DNA from: Candidatus Heimdallarchaeota archaeon
GTDB lineage: Archaea > Asgardarchaeota > Heimdallarchaeia > Heimdallarchaeales > Kariarchaeaceae
DNA: 8,779 nt
Assembly: GCA_027016475.1 (NCBI GenBank)
Contig: JALUTL010000303.1
Coordinates: forward strand, 1 to 8,779
Direction of reading: 5' to 3'
Below, one piece after another: positions 1 through 6,118 of the stretch. Each line of letters starts with the position of its first letter. Within the stretch, counting starts at the first letter, position 1. Under the pieces are notes generated by a model, which worked only from the letters and a program-made list of their open reading frames with translations, was not told the origin of the DNA and ran no database searches. The translations under genes and the position numbers were made by a program.

Positions 1-254
1 GGTATATTCCGTATAAGATCGCTCAAAATAAATTTTCTGGACGCATAGATTTTCAAAAAACAATTGCGATCCAAGTTCGAGGAAAATCTGAAATTGTATC
101 TGAAATTGACGATTTTACTGAAAACAATATTCTAAACCAAATTGTCAAATTCACCATTTTACAATCGATTCAAATCCTCAATAAGACAAATGTCCCACTT
201 GCAAATATGTTTTCAATTCTTTTCAGAAAGCTTGGAAAAGTGTCATTGCTTTGA
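1..254 (+). CDS. mcrC: McrC-like component of a McrBC-type restriction system, partial and probably truncated
   Basis: An open frame enters from the left edge (first full codon at 3) and ends at TGA 252-254, giving 83 visible residues. The segment FSGRIDFQKT followed by EIDDFTENNILNQIVKFTI matches the conserved core of McrC proteins, which have an RGKIdf-like stretch and then a (C/E)-x-D-E-F-s-x-D-N-x-LNqilK signature. McrC partners the GTPase McrB in modification-dependent DNA cleavage and carries the PD-(D/E)xK nuclease towards its C-terminus. Here the frame stops about 45 residues after the LNQIVK signature and no D-x-K nuclease motif follows, so the protein probably cannot cut. The first ~170 bases are clearly more AT-rich than what follows, and the last 27 codons run antisense to the end of the minus-strand gene at 170-841. 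This suggests the original gene was interrupted near 165-200 and the frame now ends in foreign sequence. Family call is from motif memory; truncation is inference. Confidence 0.62.
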   Translation, partial: YIPYKIAQNKFSGRIDFQKTIAIQVRGKSEIVSEIDDFTENNILNQIVKFTILQSIQILNKTNVPLANMFSILFRKLGKVSLL

Positions 255-841
255 AGTCCTGCCTGATCCTGTGATGGACGAATCAGCCAATCAAGTACGA
301 TTTCCCTCAGTCGATTCTCCATCAGTGACCATGCTTTGTGATGAATCAGCTGTTGAAGCAGATCAGAGACAGACATTTTGGCGGCCACCCGTCTGTGAAT
401 TGCATCCAACAGGGGCAATGCACCATGGATTGCTTCAATTTCATTTTTCGTGAATTTCAGAGAACAAATCATCTTTGTGTATTTTCCGCGCAGGGGATAC
501 ACATCAAGGATTTTTTCGAACTGTGTTTTCACATCAAGAATCAATATTTCGACAATTTCCTTCTCATTCAACATGAACGGCTGATCTGCTGTTGCCACGG
601 GATTCCCTTTGCCATCCAGAGTGTAGACCTTGAAGCCAAACACAAGCGATCCTGTAGGGGCAGTCTGAATGTGCCGGTATTTTTCATCCAACACGATAAA
701 AGAATCTGGGGTAATTGTTACATGCAGCCTGCGCTGATCATAAGGTATGGAAGAAGGGAGAGCAATTGACAAGTGCACGGGTTTGCTGCCGTTTTCAGCA
801 ATCCTTCTCGGGTCAACCAGTGGCACCAAGCCATCCTGCAA
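170..841 (-). CDS. C-terminal part of the minus-strand paralog, unknown function, probably split off by a frame change
   Basis: A 223-residue frame, not recognised. It is collinear with the first third of the plus-strand protein at 3468-5744. Both have LD-x-K (residues 51-54 here, 110-113 there), then a G-rich GF segment, an NEK motif (92-94 versus 147-149), a leucine-rich helical stretch, and A-x-GT with a nearby LR close to the end (214-222 versus 248-257). No ATG is available at the start: the only candidates are TTG (839-841) or nearby TTG/GTG codons, since an in-frame TAA lies four codons upstream. It overlaps the end of the upstream gene by 29 bases in another frame, so it is either translationally coupled or the continuation of that gene after a frameshift; paralogy favours the latter. 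The protein stops at TGA 170-172 while the plus-strand paralog continues for roughly 500 more residues, so the C-terminal region is missing, apparently at the junction with the mcrC fragment. No membrane segment or signal peptide is evident. Confidence 0.6.
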   Translation of the reverse strand: MQDGLVPLVDPRRIAENGSKPVHLSIALPSSIPYDQRRLHVTITPDSFIVLDEKYRHIQTAPTGSLVFGFKVYTLDGKGNPVATADQPFMLNEKEIVEILILDVKTQFEKILDVYPLRGKYTKMICSLKFTKNEIEAIHGALPLLDAIHRRVAAKMSVSDLLQQLIHHKAWSLMENRLREIVLDWLIRPSQDQAGLQSNDTFPSFLKRIENIFASGTFVLLRI

Positions 842-2213
842 AAGTTGCCCTTACATACCTTTTGTTGTCCGTAAACATCCGTAGCAGATGCCCAACTCCA
901 AAATCACTCAGGGAGGTCATTTCAATCATTTGCCCTGATGGAGCAGGAAGTTCCTTTGAAGAGAGGAAATCGGATTTTCGCGGTTTCACTGATTTCTTGT
1001 CCTCGACCAAAATCAGTCGGTGAGGTGTAGAGTCGCATTGAAGGATCAACCGGATCACCTCTGCCTCCTGTGCCGACAGTTCTGGGCATGTAGCAGAAAG
1101 TTCCATGACATCTTCATCCAATGAAACAAGAATCATTTGGTCAGTACCAGTCTTGTCTGAATCTCTAATGGCATTCAGCCGTTTCACCACACTCATGGCA
1201 TACGTATTCTCAAGAATCTGCAAATACCGATCAAGCCGTTCCATGTTGTCAGGTGCAACTGAAAACATCCGTTTGGCACGTTTCAAATGCTGTGGCAAAA
1301 TCAGGCGCGAATTTTTCTTCATGTGCATTTCCAGTTGGTCGAGAATAAGGTGGCTCATCTGCTGAGTCACTTCAAGATCCACAATTCGAGGGATATTCCC
1401 AAAAATTTCCTTCAACTGTTGATTGGGCCTGAAGTTTGTGCCGTAGTTGAACAGCAACAGCCGTTGATCCCTCAAAATCTGTGAACGAAAGATATTGTGC
1501 CCGAATTCATGGTGAAGAATGGCAATGAACACATACAACGCCTTGTCAGTAAAGCTTGCAGGTATGCCCTTGGCAGGAACACCATTCTTCAAGCTCTGGA
1601 AAATCCCTCCAAATTGGGGCGCACAGGTCGGAAGTGCCATAAGCGTGGCAAAATCCAGTTTCTGTCCATCTATTACCAGACCCACCTTGCGAACACCAAC
1701 CTTAATCACCCTTTCAAATAGGTTCTTCAATGTCTCCCCATCAGTAATGTTGAACAATTGCTGGATGCCGGCATTTTCAGCAAACAGTTGAGCATTCCAC
1801 CCCTGAAGGCGATCCAACAACTGAATAATCCGTCGTTTGACCAATTCCTCTACAGTTACACCATGTCTCAAGGCTTCTTTCAGCGCACTTCCCGCGAACA
1901 GGGTTTGAAGATAGGCAGTCAATTGCTCGTGGGGAACGTATGCGGTCATTTCATCAGTTTTCTCCGAAACCAAAAACTGATCCAGCGATGTCTGTGAACC
2001 ACCTTCTTGACTGACCCAACATCCATTGATCCAATGAGCTGGTTTTAGCCTAAGTTGAGAAAAGGGGCTGAGGGCAATCGGTACTTGTCTGCCATTGGAG
2101 GGATAGACAATCACAATGCTTGGAGGGGAAACTAAACTGTTTTTTGGACGGCCTCCTTCTATTTTGCTAAATGATGCATTTTCTTCGAAAAGAGATGTTT
2201 TTCCGGAAACCAT
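813..2213 (-). CDS. HEFGH-motif putative zinc metallopeptidase-like protein, N-terminal part of the minus-strand paralog
   Basis: The start is the ATG at 2211-2213, 466 residues, chosen over an in-frame TTG at 2225 because GGAGGTG sits just upstream of the ATG. No known family is recognised. Residues 235-239 read H-E-F-G-H in a hydrophobic helix-like context (FIAILHHEFGHNIF), which fits the HExxH zinc-binding motif of zincin metallopeptidases. Glutamates 30-50 residues downstream (in LKEIF and DLEVTQQ) could supply a third ligand, but this is unproven. Near the N-terminus, VPIALSPFSQLRLKP matches the start of the divergent plus-strand protein, and further shared landmarks are VEEL-x-x-RR, F-x-x-N-x-x-x-LF-x-I, SHL...DQL and FG-x-G-x-x-LR near residue 438. 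There is no signal peptide, so it is probably cytoplasmic. The frame ends at TGA 813-815, overlapping the next minus-strand frame by 29 bases. A true peptidase is possible; the HExxH motif alone can occur by chance. Confidence 0.72.
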   Translation of the reverse strand: MVSGKTSLFEENASFSKIEGGRPKNSLVSPPSIVIVYPSNGRQVPIALSPFSQLRLKPAHWINGCWVSQEGGSQTSLDQFLVSEKTDEMTAYVPHEQLTAYLQTLFAGSALKEALRHGVTVEELVKRRIIQLLDRLQGWNAQLFAENAGIQQLFNITDGETLKNLFERVIKVGVRKVGLVIDGQKLDFATLMALPTCAPQFGGIFQSLKNGVPAKGIPASFTDKALYVFIAILHHEFGHNIFRSQILRDQRLLLFNYGTNFRPNQQLKEIFGNIPRIVDLEVTQQMSHLILDQLEMHMKKNSRLILPQHLKRAKRMFSVAPDNMERLDRYLQILENTYAMSVVKRLNAIRDSDKTGTDQMILVSLDEDVMELSATCPELSAQEAEVIRLILQCDSTPHRLILVEDKKSVKPRKSDFLSSKELPAPSGQMIEMTSLSDFGVGHLLRMFTDNKRYVRATFAGWLGATG

Positions 2214-2216
2214 GAC

Positions 2217-2223
2217 CACCTCC
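2217..2223 (-). promoter_or_regulatory. Ribosome binding site deciding the start of the HEFGH gene
   Basis: On the minus strand GGAGGTG lies three bases before the ATG at 2213. It is complementary to the conserved 3' end of 16S rRNA (CACCUCC). It argues for the ATG start rather than the in-frame TTG four codons upstream, which would place this motif inside the coding region. Confidence 0.7.
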
Positions 2224-2244
2224 AATACGTGTCAAATGAAATAT

Positions 2245-2259
2245 GGGTTTAAATAGCCC
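2245..2259. promoter_or_regulatory. Shared, nearly palindromic TATA element between the divergent paralogs
   Basis: GGGTTTAAATAGCCC contains TTTAAATA (2248-2255), a close match to the archaeal TATA box. Because TTTAAA is self-complementary and the GGG and CCC flanks mirror each other, it reads as TATTTAAA on the other strand. It sits about 35 bases before the plus-strand ATG (2290) and about 40 before the minus-strand ATG (2213). A start site 25 bases either side would give short leaders of roughly 10-15 bases for both genes, the minus one including the GGAGGTG motif. One element could therefore fire both ways, or different flanks may set polarity. Position fits well; bidirectional use is inference. 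Confidence 0.55.
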
Positions 2260-2289
2260 ATTGCAAAGGGAATAGAACGGAATGCAAAA

Positions 2290-3228
2290 ATGGCCAATAA
2301 TGCAAGGTCAAATGCCGTGCATCCAATAAACATTTCTCTTGCCTCTTTTCCGCAGCTCAGGCTAATGCCATGTAAAACTGGAGCGGAAAGCACCATTGCA
2401 GTCAGCCCGGAGGCTTACAGGGCATACGCATCAACAGTGTTGGACGGCAAAATGCAGGAAATGTCCGAGAAATACGGCATGAGAGTTGAGGAACTTGCCT
2501 ATAGACGATTCTTCATGCTTGCACAGACCTTGGCGGAAATTCCAATCGAGGCGTTTGTCTTTGACAAGAATGTTCGTGAGCTGTTCGGCATTTGGAACAG
2601 TCAAACTCTTGCATCAATCTGCATGTACATTATCCGCCCCATTGCTACAGAAATTGGGGACAGGCAAATCAAGGCAATGAACAGCTTTGATGAGCTCAAG
2701 AAGCTTACCTCGGCACTGAATCCCCATTGGTCGGACAAGTTCCACCACCTTGTCAGCCGAGTCATGGATCACGACTTCGGCCTCCATCTCTTTGTATGTC
2801 AGCTAGCATCATCAATGAACTATAGAAACTCATTCAGGAATCCCTACAAAACAAACGAACTGTTGCCCTCACCCATCTCTTTGGATATGCCATTTTTGGA
2901 ACAGATGAAACCGCAACTCAGGCAGACGTATTCGCATCTGTCCGACAAAATAATCGATCAACTCCAGCCAAAGCATGTGGAAGCCCTGAGAATTCTGTAT
3001 GATAAGGCAGTGACATTTCGCCGGGTGGCATCGGGACAGTCGGCCAACCATGGCACGGATTTTGTGGCAAGCGTGAATCTTCAGCAGATCATGAAGCAAT
3101 TGAAAGACAATTGGAAGGGACTGTTTGCAAATCTCCCCCTCACTGAAGAGGACATCGAAATCCTGCATGCAGTTTTGCAGCACGAGCCCAGAAAGCAGTG
3201 GGTCTATGTCTATGAAGCCAAAACCTAA
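2290..3228 (+). CDS. N-terminal part of the plus-strand paralog, with a degenerate HExxH-like motif
   Basis: ATG at 2290 to TAA at 3226-3228, 312 residues, function unrecognised. It is a diverged copy of the minus-strand gene at 813-2213. INISLASFPQLRLMP near the N-terminus parallels its VPIALSPFSQLRLKP. The copies also share VEEL-x-x-RR (about 66-73), F-x-x-N-x-x-x-LF-x-I (about 91-101), YSHL...IIDQL and a VLQ segment near the end. At the position of HEFGH it has H161-D-F-G-L165, so both the catalytic glutamate and second histidine of an HExxH site are missing; this copy should not be an active zincin. No strong Shine-Dalgarno precedes the ATG, but the TTTAAATA box upstream would give a very short leader. 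The frame stays open beyond the TAA into the segment at 3265-3519, and homology to the minus-strand copy continues there, so the stop appears to cut a longer protein. No signal peptide or membrane helix is seen. Confidence 0.72.
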   Translation: MANNARSNAVHPINISLASFPQLRLMPCKTGAESTIAVSPEAYRAYASTVLDGKMQEMSEKYGMRVEELAYRRFFMLAQTLAEIPIEAFVFDKNVRELFGIWNSQTLASICMYIIRPIATEIGDRQIKAMNSFDELKKLTSALNPHWSDKFHHLVSRVMDHDFGLHLFVCQLASSMNYRNSFRNPYKTNELLPSPISLDMPFLEQMKPQLRQTYSHLSDKIIDQLQPKHVEALRILYDKAVTFRRVASGQSANHGTDFVASVNLQQIMKQLKDNWKGLFANLPLTEEDIEILHAVLQHEPRKQWVYVYEAKT

Positions 3229-3264
3229 AACGGCACCTCATATTCCAAGTTTTACAGGCAGTTC

Positions 3265-3519
3265 ATGAAGACTGATGCAGACGGGACAAAGTATCTGGAC
3301 AGCTTTGGCAGAGGATTGGCCCTGCGCATCGAAAGCGATCTGTTTGCCTTTACTGACCTATTGAACCAGCGATTCCTTGAGCTTGACCCATCCCTTGCCG
3401 AAGATGTCCTGCAATTCGGAAATGAGATGTTCAACTTCCAATTCCTTGCCGCTGAGTTCGATGGTTATTGGAAAATACTCTCTTCCCCCACCCGGAGGGT
3501 GCCATCAGGCAAGGGCTGA
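3265..3519 (+). CDS. Middle fragment of the plus-strand paralog, between a stop codon and a frame change
   Basis: This 84-codon frame (ATG at 3265) is in the same frame as the gene ending at 3228, and the frame is open right from that TAA. FGRGLALRI about 14 residues in matches FGVGHLLRM of the minus-strand paralog, where the motif lies in one uninterrupted frame with the HEFGH domain. The distance from the preceding E-x-K motif is similar (32 versus 36 residues, counting the TAA as a codon). No Shine-Dalgarno or TATA-like element precedes the ATG. The final codons (about 3468-3519) look less protein-like than the frame-shifted reading there, so the useful frame probably switches before TGA 3517-3519. 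It is best read as a piece of one long gene rather than an independent small protein. Confidence 0.45.
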   Translation: MKTDADGTKYLDSFGRGLALRIESDLFAFTDLLNQRFLELDPSLAEDVLQFGNEMFNFQFLAAEFDGYWKILSSPTRRVPSGKG

Positions 3520-5744
3520 ACCCAAATGTCATTGCCTGCATAGAGAAGATTGTCGGCCTGCATCCAAAGTTCCAAGGCATAGACCATTTCATTCAAAGGG
3601 AAATATTGCCATACTTTCGGACGGCACAGCAGATTTTGGACACTGCCTCATTGGAGGAGTTCCTACAGTCAGGGACAGTGATCAGCTACAATCCCGAGCA
3701 TTACCACAAATCCGGTGTGTCCATTGCACAATTTAGCGCTCCGCACAATCATGCACTGCCCTTCATCTACCAAGGAAATGACTATTGGCTGATGCTGGAC
3801 AGCAAGGCCAGAACTCCGCAATTGACCAAAGGGAAGTACAGGTTGGGCTTCGAGCTGAAACGGAATCCTGCGGATCCGCAGGAAATCCCCGTGTTCCTCG
3901 GCTTCAATGAAAAGACGCTTCTGAACCTCATGGAACACCATGTACTTCCTGAACTCCAACGGCTTGTTGAAGAGATCAAAAAGGAAAGCAAGCAGTATGT
4001 CATCAGCAAAAAGGAGCTGAACAGCATTGAGCAATTCCTGCTCACCTCCTCGACAGTGTCACCGCAGGCATGCCTGGACACACTGCCAGAGGTAGCCCGC
4101 AATATTCTCAGACAACTGCTGCTGGACGACATCCTGTGCAACTCGGACTATGGATTGAAAGCAGCCTATGTTGATGGAGCAAAATTCGGCATCACCAAAG
4201 GAATTCTTGCCAGAGGAACAACAAGAATCATACTTCGGGCATTCAATGACTTCTCGGTCCAAAATATGGCCTACAGCTACAGGTATACTGATTTGGTACT
4301 GGACTTTCTCGATCCACCCGTGCTTTCGGACAAGCCCGGCGGCAGCTCATCGAAACAGTCCGCAAACAGAAGAAAAAACGGCATGCCACAGCTCAAGCAA
4401 CTTGCAGGTTTTGTGGAACTGCTCTCTCCCGAATCAAAGGCGGCCCTCAGCATCGAGGAACACAGGAAAGTGCCGCAGATCACCGAGGGTGGCAAGATCG
4501 TGCCGATAGTCATCAGTTCAGATCATTTCGACCTGTACCACATGGGAAGACTCAGGGATTATTTCCATGATGAAGCCAAATTCAGTGAATATGCAGGCAA
4601 GGCACTGGCCATTCCACCATATATCAGTTCCGTCAGCGTCCCCCACCAGCCGAAAATCAAGAATGTCTTCTTCACCCTGTCCAATCAGGACATCGTCTAT
4701 GATGTGGCAGGTTCGTTCCCGACCCTGAACAGACCATTCAAATCATCCTCAATCAGGAACAGATTCAGCAGATACAACAATTCCCCACCACCTGATGCAC
4801 TCAGGAAGGCATGGATCGCCGCAGATGGATACTACTTCTCAAACCCAAACGATGCAACATCACATTACCGGGCAATACAGACATTCCTTGACAATGGTGG
4901 CAAACCTGAGGAAATAGCTGAGCTCATTTATTTCAGTGCACCCCAAGCACTTGCAGGAAACTTCCTCAGCCCGCTCAACGAAATGCTGAACCATGCATCC
5001 ATCAAAAAAATTGACAGAGTTGCTCAACACTGGCTGGATCAGCTCAAAGCAAACCATCCAAACGGTTTGGACGTCCATGTGTTCTTCAGAAAAAATCCGC
5101 TGAAAATTGACATGAAACTCAAATCTGTCAAGCTCGATGCAATCACAATCAATGATCACAACAGGATGCTCTGGTATCTTGATGCAATCATGCACAATCC
5201 TTGGCAAGAAACCGACCTGCATCTCAAACCACCCCATGACAAGGAGATACTGCCGTTCTTCACCAACGACCCTCAATTCACCAAACAGCCATTCACAATA
5301 TCAGACATCGAATTCATCACCAAGGACAAGTTTCACTTGCAAGACTACCTCGGATTGGTACATAACGTACAAGGGGCAATGCTCTACCGCGCACACCTCA
5401 TGACAAAACGACTTATGCTCGACACCTCCCAGATCTGTCAGAACAGAAAGGCATTCAGATACCTCAGATACGCCCTAGGAAGAGGACGAAAACCGTTCTA
5501 CCATCAGTTCGAAGATTTCGAGTTTGAAACATTCGCCGCCCTTTCCGCCCTGCTCTTCATTCCACCTTCAGCATATCTGGCAACTGACGGAAGGATATTG
5601 CCAATGGATGCAGAATTCATCTACAATCGTTTCAAAATGCCCATTGCCATAAAGGATGACGTAGACAGAACCATAGAAACCATGTTGGGAAAACATCACC
5701 AAGAAATCAGTGAAATTGCGAAAATGCAGAAAAAAATCATGTAA
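3468..5744 (+). CDS. Large C-terminal part of the plus-strand paralog, unknown function
   Basis: A 758-codon frame from a TTG at 3468 to TAA 5742-5744. No ATG or Shine-Dalgarno supports the start, and the opening residues (ENTLFPHPEGAIRQGLNP) read naturally after the WK ending the preceding frame, so this is probably a continuation after a -1 frame change. Residues about 101-257 are collinear with the minus-strand product at 170-841 (LD-x-K, GF, NEK, A-x-GT). The remaining ~500 residues have no counterpart in the window. Visible features are a serine/glycine/lysine-rich probable linker (about 290-310), many aromatic residues, and a lysine/glutamate-rich helical C-terminus that would continue past the stop. 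I recognise no catalytic motif, nucleotide-binding loop, signal peptide or membrane helix, and assign no function. An intracellular structural or enzymatic role would be equally compatible. Confidence 0.65.
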   Translation: MENTLFPHPEGAIRQGLNPNVIACIEKIVGLHPKFQGIDHFIQREILPYFRTAQQILDTASLEEFLQSGTVISYNPEHYHKSGVSIAQFSAPHNHALPFIYQGNDYWLMLDSKARTPQLTKGKYRLGFELKRNPADPQEIPVFLGFNEKTLLNLMEHHVLPELQRLVEEIKKESKQYVISKKELNSIEQFLLTSSTVSPQACLDTLPEVARNILRQLLLDDILCNSDYGLKAAYVDGAKFGITKGILARGTTRIILRAFNDFSVQNMAYSYRYTDLVLDFLDPPVLSDKPGGSSSKQSANRRKNGMPQLKQLAGFVELLSPESKAALSIEEHRKVPQITEGGKIVPIVISSDHFDLYHMGRLRDYFHDEAKFSEYAGKALAIPPYISSVSVPHQPKIKNVFFTLSNQDIVYDVAGSFPTLNRPFKSSSIRNRFSRYNNSPPPDALRKAWIAADGYYFSNPNDATSHYRAIQTFLDNGGKPEEIAELIYFSAPQALAGNFLSPLNEMLNHASIKKIDRVAQHWLDQLKANHPNGLDVHVFFRKNPLKIDMKLKSVKLDAITINDHNRMLWYLDAIMHNPWQETDLHLKPPHDKEILPFFTNDPQFTKQPFTISDIEFITKDKFHLQDYLGLVHNVQGAMLYRAHLMTKRLMLDTSQICQNRKAFRYLRYALGRGRKPFYHQFEDFEFETFAALSALLFIPPSAYLATDGRILPMDAEFIYNRFKMPIAIKDDVDRTIETMLGKHHQEISEIAKMQKKIM

Positions 5745-5909
5745 CAGGCAATCAGCAAGACCAGAACAGCACTTGACGAATTTCAGGACATTCAGAACCT
5801 GATCTTGCAGTCATTGCCCAAAATCAAACAGGAGCTCGCAAAACAACAGACAGTCAACAAGGACACATGGGTTGCAATTGCAGGAAAAATCATCCGAAAA
5901 ATACTGTAA
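5745..5909 (+). other. In-frame coding-like extension after the TAA at 5742
   Basis: The frame of the large gene continues for 54 codons after its stop, ending in TAA 5907-5909. The translation (QAISKTRTALDEFQDIQNL, then LPKIKQELAKQQ, ending AGKIIRKIL) is rich in K, Q, E, I and L with heptad-like spacing, continuing the helical KKIM-rich end of the preceding frame. It contains no ATG and no obvious ribosome binding site, so it is unlikely to be a separate gene. It is most simply the original C-terminus cut off by a CAA- or AAA-to-TAA type change. Confidence 0.5.
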
Positions 5910-5927
5910 AAGACAAGAACACCCTGT

Positions 5928-5948
5928 GAAAATCAAAAATTATAAAAC
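5928..5948 (-). terminator. T-rich terminator of the tRNA gene
   Basis: Immediately 3' of the tRNA on the minus strand the sequence runs GTTTTATAATTTTTGATTTTC, with three T-runs of four or five and no strong hairpin. Archaeal RNA polymerase terminates at such oligo-T tracts. On the plus strand the same bases include a TATA-like ATTATAAAA, but no plus-strand gene follows. Confidence 0.5.
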
Positions 5949-5953
5949 TTTCA

Positions 5954-6028
5954 TGAGCTATGGCAGATTTGAACTGCCGACCTCACGGTTATCAGCCGTG
6001 CGCTCTAACCAAGCTGAGCTAATAGCTC
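5954..6028 (-). tRNA. tRNA-Ile, anticodon GAU
   Basis: On the minus strand this folds into a complete cloverleaf: seven-pair acceptor stem GAGCTAT/ATAGCTC, D stem GCTC/GAGC, anticodon stem CACGG/CCGTG around loop CTGATAA (anticodon GAT), and T stem GGCAG/CTGCC with loop TTCAAAT. The discriminator base is A (5954), usual for isoleucine. No intron and no encoded CCA are present, the latter common in archaea, so CCA would be added after transcription. It decodes AUC and AUU. The gene stands alone between the plus-strand paralog locus and the secreted-protein gene. A weak TATA-like CAAATAA lies 22-28 bases upstream, which would imply a very short 5' leader. tRNA genes are common integration sites, but no duplicated 3' end is found in this window. 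Confidence 0.95.
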
Positions 6029-6029
6029 T

Positions 6030-6045
6030 TTGGCACGTATGCCAA
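6030..6045. repeat. Inverted repeat abutting the 5' end of tRNA-Ile
   Basis: TTGGCA-CGTA-TGCCAA is a perfect six-base inverted repeat with a four-base spacer, one base upstream of the mature tRNA 5' end. In RNA it would form a small hairpin in any leader; in DNA it resembles a dimeric protein-binding site between the weak TATA and the tRNA. No function can be assigned from sequence. Confidence 0.4.
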
Positions 6046-6064
6046 TGTCTTATTTGATTGAAGG

Positions 6065-6081
6065 TTTTTTTGTATTTTGTT
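6065..6081 (+). terminator. Possible T-rich stop for plus-strand transcription
   Basis: A run of seven T followed by GTATTTTGTT on the plus strand could end any transcript running rightwards from the paralog locus through the antisense of the tRNA, before it meets the convergent secreted-protein gene. It has no clear stem. On the minus strand the same bases are A-rich and would not terminate. Confidence 0.25.
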
Positions 6082-6118
6082 AGGTGCGCTTTAGGGTGGG
6101 GCAATTTTGGACAGGATT

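Larger units (their letters stand above)
2290..5909 (+). pseudogene. Whole plus-strand paralog locus read as one long gene broken by two stops and one frame change
   Basis: Taken together, the plus-strand pieces look like one gene of about 1200 codons. The order is: frame 1 from 2290; TAA at 3226; frame 1 again to about 3470-3515; then frame 3 to TAA 5742; then the same frame open to TAA 5907-5909. The minus-strand paralog reads through the point equivalent to the first TAA, and the downstream pieces lack start signals. A gain of one base near the C-run at 3485-3490, or in the A-run at 3473-3476, would restore the middle junction. Options are a decaying gene, a poor-quality assembly, or programmed recoding. 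Three separate interruptions favour decay or error. This entry overlaps the individual fragment entries, which give the literal open frames. Confidence 0.5.

Noticed and set aside
169..176. TTCAAATC at the mcrC junction also occurs in the T-arm of tRNA-Ile, suggesting attachment sites.
   Set aside because: The two copies are in opposite orientation, while flanking attachment repeats should be direct. Only eight bases match exactly, and no integrase gene is visible.
338..769. A 143-codon plus-strand frame opposite the minus-strand gene at 170-841.
   Set aside because: The minus-strand frame aligns with the plus-strand paralog at 3468-5744; this one matches nothing and lacks start signals.
3669..4513. 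Several 67-121 codon minus-strand frames opposite the large plus-strand gene.
   Set aside because: They are antisense to a frame with paralog support, have no start signals, and their translations look like mirrored coding sequence.
3226..5744. Reassignment of TAA as a sense codon, since two in-frame TAA codons interrupt the plus-strand locus.
   Set aside because: The locus also has a frame change, and TAA ends the extended frame at 5907. Ordinary gene decay or error is simpler.
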